From positions 1 to 19,795 of the forward strand of contig JAUUVE010000006.1 of the NCBI GenBank assembly GCA_030589715.1: DNA of 19,795 nucleotides, in the 5' to 3' direction. The first letter of the stretch is position 1. Each line of letters starts with the position of its first letter. The notes beneath the pieces are model-generated. The model was not told where the DNA came from and searched no databases. It worked only from the letters and a program-made list of their open reading frames with translations. The translations under genes and the position numbers were made by a program. Shown here piece by piece: positions 15,743 through 19,795 of this stretch. Source of the DNA: Desulfobacteraceae bacterium (GTDB lineage: Bacteria; Desulfobacterota; DSM-4660; Desulfatiglandales; Desulfatiglandaceae).

Positions 15743-17514
15743 GATTTTCTTCCTATCTGCTCTCGCGGCTTCCCTTTTACCTGTTTGACCGCTTCATTTT
15801 TGAGTTCATAGAGAACCTCAGTTACGCTCACATTCTGAGGACACTGTTCTTGGCACTGATAACAGGTGAGGCAATCCCACAACATATTTGAACCCAGCGC
15901 CAGATCCCTCAGTCCCAACCCACAAGAATGCATAATCTGGTGAGGGAGAAGTCCCAGAACCTCCTGCGGATTTTCGTAGTTGGCTACCACAGGACACACA
16001 GTGGTACAGGTTTCACAGCCAAAGCAAACAGAGTATGTGTTTGCCTGAGTTGACAGGTTCAGTCCGGTTTTAAACTCTCTGTCTGTAGGGGATAGCGGCA
16101 GGGCCCTATCCTTCTTCATCATTAAATCGCACACAGCAGCAATAGCCTCTCTGGCCCGATTCAAGGGTTCTTGGTAATCTTCCTTTACAACGTCATTCCT
16201 CATGAGCCCGCGGTAAAAGGAAAGGGGTGAGAGGGCGAAAAACTCCGGGTAACCACTTTCAAGGAGAGACTCCCTTACATTGAACCACAAATCCTGCAGA
16301 TTGATGCCAACCGGGCATACTACAGTACAGCGTTTACAGTTGGTACAGAGATAGATCCCTTCAAGGATGTGCCTGAGTTCATGCTCGCTCAGTTCCTTGC
16401 CTGCGGCAAGGGCTTTAATTGAAATGATCTTTTCAGAAGGAAGTATGTTAAGGTTGGGAAAATACTCAAAAAACACCCCGGCGGAGCAGTTCAGGGTGCA
16501 CGTACAGCAATGTGTACATGCATCCAGTTCCATGGCCTGTCTAGTAGCAATATTGGAAGGATCAGACTTTTCTTTATCCATGACAGCATTAGCCAGCAAA
16601 CTCAACGGGCTTGCAAAAATGTGGAACATCTTTCTGAAAGGAAGATAGGCAAGACCGATCCAGCAGGCCAAGAAATGGATATACCAGAGAACAGCGGGGA
16701 TATTCGCTCGGTCCAATCCCAAGGCAATGGGCGTAATGATCTTGGCTGCACCATAGCCTAAAAATGCCCATTGGGGTCGAGAGTGACACCCCATGCAACT
16801 CACCTCATGGATCTCTTCTCCCATCTTAAGGGTCTCCTCATCAAAGGGCCCTTTTACCTCAGGAGAAACCACACCAAATTTCTTTACCCAGTAAGCCTCC
16901 AAAGCTTTTAGCCTTTTTTCATCGTCCTCGTCTGCGTAATCCTCCACCATCGCCTGGTATCCGGAGTAAGATACGATTTTTGTACCCTCCAGGAGCAAAC
17001 CGGAGAGCATAACAATGGCCAGAATGATGATGGCGTAATGGTCCATGGCATTGGTTGCCAGCCGCGGCACTTTCAAAATAAAGCGACGGTAAACCGCAAT
17101 GGCTATCCCCAGAATGACCAGTGCACCGAATAGATCCCTCAAAAACATAAACGGATTGATTGTTGGGTAATAGTCAGCAAATAACTCTGAGCTTATATAC
17201 TTTTCCAGGGCATGCATCAGAAGGAGCAGCATAAAACCGACATATATGCAGAGGTGCATGATCCACCTGAGAAAATCCTGCCGCAATACCCTTGTCTGTA
17301 AGATCACTTCCAGAAAAAAGACCCTGATCAGCGTAAAGACTTTGACGCTGAAAAAGGTTAACAAAATCCCTTTAAAGGCCTTAAAAACCCTTACTGAGGC
17401 AGGTATTTCTTTGGCTTCAACACCGATGTTGTAACGGAACCAGGTTGATGCCTTATAAATCAACCCTAATCCGAAAATAGCTAAGGCAATGTAAAACGAA
17501 ATAGAGAAAAACAT
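15739..17514 (-). CDS. Membrane cytochrome b (NarI-like) fused to HdrC-like Fe-S domain, with haem-c motif
   Basis: This 591-residue protein has about five membrane helices (near 3-22, 83-103, 123-145, 158-176 and 271-292) with His residues typical of NarI/HdrE cytochromes (MHLCIY, LMHALE, DHYAII, IHFLAC). Between helices four and five is an 80-residue loop holding CMGCH (240-244), a covalent haem-c site that would need to be periplasmic. The cytoplasmic half has four cluster motifs: CTHCCTCTLNC (333-343), CTNCKRCTVVCP (390-400), CFGCETCTTVCP (497-507) and CLTCYQCQEQCP (548-558). It should exchange electrons between menaquinone, HdrB and perhaps a periplasmic cytochrome. The layout resembles DUF224-type EtfAB:quinone oxidoreductases, but the CCG domain is a separate gene here. 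The ribosome site GGGAGAGG overlaps the preceding mini-ORF stop. Confidence 0.9.
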   Translation of the reverse strand: MFFSISFYIALAIFGLGLIYKASTWFRYNIGVEAKEIPASVRVFKAFKGILLTFFSVKVFTLIRVFFLEVILQTRVLRQDFLRWIMHLCIYVGFMLLLLMHALEKYISSELFADYYPTINPFMFLRDLFGALVILGIAIAVYRRFILKVPRLATNAMDHYAIIILAIVMLSGLLLEGTKIVSYSGYQAMVEDYADEDDEKRLKALEAYWVKKFGVVSPEVKGPFDEETLKMGEEIHEVSCMGCHSRPQWAFLGYGAAKIITPIALGLDRANIPAVLWYIHFLACWIGLAYLPFRKMFHIFASPLSLLANAVMDKEKSDPSNIATRQAMELDACTHCCTCTLNCSAGVFFEYFPNLNILPSEKIISIKALAAGKELSEHELRHILEGIYLCTNCKRCTVVCPVGINLQDLWFNVRESLLESGYPEFFALSPLSFYRGLMRNDVVKEDYQEPLNRAREAIAAVCDLMMKKDRALPLSPTDREFKTGLNLSTQANTYSVCFGCETCTTVCPVVANYENPQEVLGLLPHQIMHSCGLGLRDLALGSNMLWDCLTCYQCQEQCPQNVSVTEVLYELKNEAVKQVKGKPREQIGRKS

Positions 17515-17526
17515 GGATTCCTCTCC

Positions 17527-17619
17527 CTAAAGCAGTGGCTCATTCATTTTGATGCCAGCGATGCCACCACCCATAACCACGACAGTGCCCTGGACATTCT
17601 GGGCTGTTTTTGCTTCCAT
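17527..17619 (-). pseudogene. Thirty-codon relic of an HdrA amino terminus
   Basis: From ATG 17619 (GAGG eight bases upstream) the frame reads MEAKTAQNVQ, then GTVVVMGGGIAGI, then an unrelated KMNEPLL and TAG at 17529-17527. The first 23 residues match the start of the HdrA fusion gene (MAQNKIGSVMVVGGGIAG), including the FAD-binding GGGIAG. The rest of the HdrA is gone, so this is most simply the stump of a deleted hdrA that was first in the operon. It retains promoter and ribosome site. The next gene starts 12 bases later, so translation of the stump may now feed the membrane subunit. It could alternatively be a functional leader peptide. Confidence 0.75.
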
Positions 17620-17696
17620 CTATAAATCCTCATACAGGAAACTGAAGATCACTAACTTTATTCACATGCGCAGGATATGGAAAAATTGTGAGCTCT

Positions 17697-17726
17697 TTTA
17701 TAGGGAATAACTCTAGTTTCAGTCAA
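17697..17726 (-). promoter_or_regulatory. Probable promoter of the Hdr-Fdh operon
   Basis: Minus-strand TTGACT (17726-17721) and TATAAA (17702-17697) are 18 bases apart (17 if CTATAA is used). Transcription would start about 70 bases before the HdrA-relic ATG. It is the only good match in the divergent gap and no sigma54-type box was seen. Confidence 0.55.
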
Positions 17727-17750
17727 GAGATATTTCCGAGGCCAATCTGC

Positions 17751-17779
17751 TTGATCGCCCATTTCTTTTGTGTTCTAAT
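17751..17779 (+). promoter_or_regulatory. Possible promoter of the sensor kinase gene
   Basis: Plus-strand TTGATC (17751-17756) and TCTAAT (17774-17779) are 17 bases apart. A start near 17786 would exclude the upstream ATG at 17778 and support ATG 17808 or 17853 for the kinase. Confidence 0.4.
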
Positions 17780-17852
17780 GGACTTATCAGATCTAGATTC
17801 CAAAGGAATGGCCGGAAGGGATAACCGTTCAACGCAAAGGGAATATAAAGTC

Positions 17853-19795
17853 ATGAAGACAGCAGCTCCTTTTCAGGAACAGGAGAGTTATCAGGCATTG
17901 CTCCAGAGTGTTACCGACTATGTGATCGCCATAAACCGAAACTACCAAATCATTATGGCCAACGATCTCTTTAAAGACAAGTTTGGCATACACCTGGGGG
18001 ATTATTGTTACAAAAGATGGAAGGGCAGAGACAAGAGATGTGATGGATGCTTAGTGGAAAAATCCTTCCAGGACGGCCATACACACCGGAGTGAAGAGGT
18101 GGTCATAATAAGGGATGGCAGGACCGCACTGGTGCATGCCAAATCCACCCCGGTAAAGAATGAAAAGGGCGAGATCATCTATGTCCTGGAGACTGCCACA
18201 GATATAACGGAGAAGAGGCAACTCCAACATGAGCTCAATAGGATAGGAGGCAATTTTCAAGGGGTCTTGACGGAGCGTCTGAGGGGTCTTCAGAAATCGG
18301 AAGAGAAATATCGCACAATATTCGAACGCTCCCGCGACGCAATAATCCTTACCGATCCCGAAGGCAAAATCCTGGAGGCCAATCAGGCAGGGCTCCATAT
18401 GTTTGGATTTAGGAAAAAGGAGGAGATATCGGCCATAGGATCGGCCCTGGGCCTCTTTGAGGACCGTGAAGATCTCCGTCAACTTCAGAAGAGGGTTTTC
18501 AGGGAGGGCTTTGTAGAGGAGTTTGAGACCCGCCTTGTGGGTAAGAAAGGCAGGGTTTTTGACGCCCTGATTACATCAAATGTGATCCTAGACAGGATTG
18601 GGCATATTACCGGTTATGTTATGATCGTAAGGGACATCACCAAGAGGAAAAGCGCCCAAAGGCAGATTGAGCTCAGAAACATCAGGCTTGCCGCCTTCAA
18701 TTCCGTCTCCACGACTGTTAGTAGCAGTCTCGACCTGGAGGAGGTGCTTAACAGCACAATTGATGAAATCCTTGGGATCCTCGGAACCGAATGTGTAAGG
18801 ATTTATCTGCTGGACAATGACCAAAAGGTGCTCAGCCTGGCAGCCCACAAAGGCCTTTCGCCAGGGTTCATTTCAAAGGCCCATGTCAGGTCACGCAGGG
18901 TAGGAGATGGATTTTTGGGCCAAACGGTCCAGACAGGTACAGTACGGGTCGTTGACAACCTCCTCCCCTCAGAAGATCCTTATCTCAAATTTCTTTTAGA
19001 TGAAGGTTTTAATTCCACTATCTATATACCTCTAATATCCAAAGGCCAACCTATGGGGGTCATGTGCGTATCCAGCCGATCGACATTCAGGTTTTCTGGG
19101 GAATACGTGGAGTTCTTGACCGCCATCGGCAACCAGATAGGGCTCGCCATAGGGAATGCAAATCTCTATGAAAATACGAAGAGGGCCTATCAGGAACTCA
19201 AGGAGGCCCAGGAACAGGTCATTCGAGCAGAGAAATTAGCCTCCCTGGGAAAATTGGCCGCCACAATTGCCCATGAGATAAACAACCCCCTGGCAGCTGT
19301 TCTGACTTATGTCAGGTTGATGATAAGACTTGTGAGCCAGGATCACTTCCACCCGGACAGGATTGATGATATCTCCCGGTATCTCGGTACAATGGAATCG
19401 GAGACGGCCAGGTGTGGTGAGATAGTAAAGAATCTCCTGGCCTTTTCTCGACACTCTGAAATCAAGATGAAGCCCCACGGCATTGAAGAGATTATTGAAA
19501 AGACCCTCCCTCTCATCGCACATGATCTGGAAATGAAGGAGATCCAAGTGATCAAGAGACTTGAACCGGATCTTCCCAAGGTCCGATGTGATTTCAAGCA
19601 GATTCAACAGGCACTCTTGAATCTTATGAGCAATGCCTCAGAGGCTATGACAGAGGGGGGGACACTGACCGTGACAGCCAAGAGGGCCGCTGGCAACCGC
19701 TTTTTGGATCTGGAGATCTCGGATACCGGTCACGGCATACCAGAAAAAGAAATGGAAAATATCTTTGAACCCTTCTTTACCACCAAAGAAGAGGG
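17853..19795 (+). CDS. PAS-PAS-GAF sensor histidine kinase, 3' end beyond window
   Basis: This open frame of at least 647 codons has no stop before the window end. There are no membrane helices, so the kinase is cytoplasmic. Domains in order: PAS at about 12-125 with Cys52, Cys63 and Cys66 (CYKRWKGRDKRCDGC), a second PAS at about 150-265, GAF at about 285-430, then HisKA with the phospho-acceptor His474 in AHEINNPLA. An HATPase follows with N box NLMSNASEAM (590-599), DTGHGIPE (624-631) and FEPFFTTKEEG at the edge. It is of NtrB/AtoS type, usually paired with a response regulator. ATG 17853 has AAAGGGA about ten bases upstream; in-frame ATGs at 17808 and 17778 are alternatives. It is divergent from the Hdr-Fdh operon and could regulate it, but that is inference. 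Confidence 0.9.
   Translation, partial: MKTAAPFQEQESYQALLQSVTDYVIAINRNYQIIMANDLFKDKFGIHLGDYCYKRWKGRDKRCDGCLVEKSFQDGHTHRSEEVVIIRDGRTALVHAKSTPVKNEKGEIIYVLETATDITEKRQLQHELNRIGGNFQGVLTERLRGLQKSEEKYRTIFERSRDAIILTDPEGKILEANQAGLHMFGFRKKEEISAIGSALGLFEDREDLRQLQKRVFREGFVEEFETRLVGKKGRVFDALITSNVILDRIGHITGYVMIVRDITKRKSAQRQIELRNIRLAAFNSVSTTVSSSLDLEEVLNSTIDEILGILGTECVRIYLLDNDQKVLSLAAHKGLSPGFISKAHVRSRRVGDGFLGQTVQTGTVRVVDNLLPSEDPYLKFLLDEGFNSTIYIPLISKGQPMGVMCVSSRSTFRFSGEYVEFLTAIGNQIGLAIGNANLYENTKRAYQELKEAQEQVIRAEKLASLGKLAATIAHEINNPLAAVLTYVRLMIRLVSQDHFHPDRIDDISRYLGTMESETARCGEIVKNLLAFSRHSEIKMKPHGIEEIIEKTLPLIAHDLEMKEIQVIKRLEPDLPKVRCDFKQIQQALLNLMSNASEAMTEGGTLTVTAKRAAGNRFLDLEISDTGHGIPEKEMENIFEPFFTTKEE

Noticed and set aside
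3081..17619. A Bam-type benzoyl-CoA reductase complex
   Set aside because: HdrA-like and Sec MvhD-like subunits recall BamE and BamF, but there is no BamB/BamC, and FdhA plus a membrane cytochrome are present instead.
17620..17760. Sigma54 promoter for the Hdr-Fdh operon
   Set aside because: A TTGGCC string is present on the minus strand but lacks the GC element at the right distance; a sigma70 pair fits better.

Overview
The window looks like a chromosomal segment of an anaerobic, selenium-using bacterium, most likely a Desulfobacterota (former Deltaproteobacteria) sulfate reducer or syntroph. The reasons are a cytoplasmic formate dehydrogenase, several heterodisulfide-reductase (Hdr) type subunits, in-frame TGA codons that read as selenocysteine in five different proteins, and a PAS/GAF sensor kinase. 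Taxonomy is inferred; no rRNA or tRNA gene was found.

Region 1 (1-2552, minus strand) is a fatty-acid/ribosomal cluster transcribed toward position 1: a DUF177/YceD gene with an apparent single-base frameshift, rpmF, a collapsed plsX relic, fabG and acpP. A strong sigma70-like promoter lies in the 359-bp gap upstream. fabH and fabD, often found between plsX and fabG, are absent.

Region 2 (2553-17619, minus strand) is one long redox operon. In transcription order it holds: a 30-codon relic of an HdrA amino terminus; a NarI-like membrane cytochrome with a CXXCH haem-c motif and four Fe-S motifs; HdrB; a 1477-residue HdrA-GltD-HdrA fusion; MvhD; an HdrA amino-terminal half; an HdrA carboxy-terminal half carrying an in-frame TAG; a second MvhD; an FdhB-like Fe-S protein; the formate dehydrogenase catalytic subunit FdhA; and hpt. 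Six TGA codons occupy positions where homologues have Cys or Sec, and each is followed at 10-16 nt by a hairpin of SECIS type. Read through, they restore complete proteins: FdhA (1 Sec), MvhD-1 (2), HdrA-1N (1), MvhD-2 (1) and HdrA-2 (1). These genes are invisible or split under a standard translation table.

Together they suggest a formate-linked Hdr supercomplex. FdhA/FdhB would feed or take electrons through MvhD into flavin-bifurcating HdrA units. The GltD-like domain offers an NAD(P)H site, HdrB a disulfide or ferredoxin-linked site, and the membrane subunit a route to quinone and possibly a periplasmic cytochrome. Direction and true substrates cannot be read from the sequence.

Region 3 (17620-19795) is a short divergent promoter region followed by a plus-strand PAS-PAS-GAF-histidine kinase that runs off the window end.
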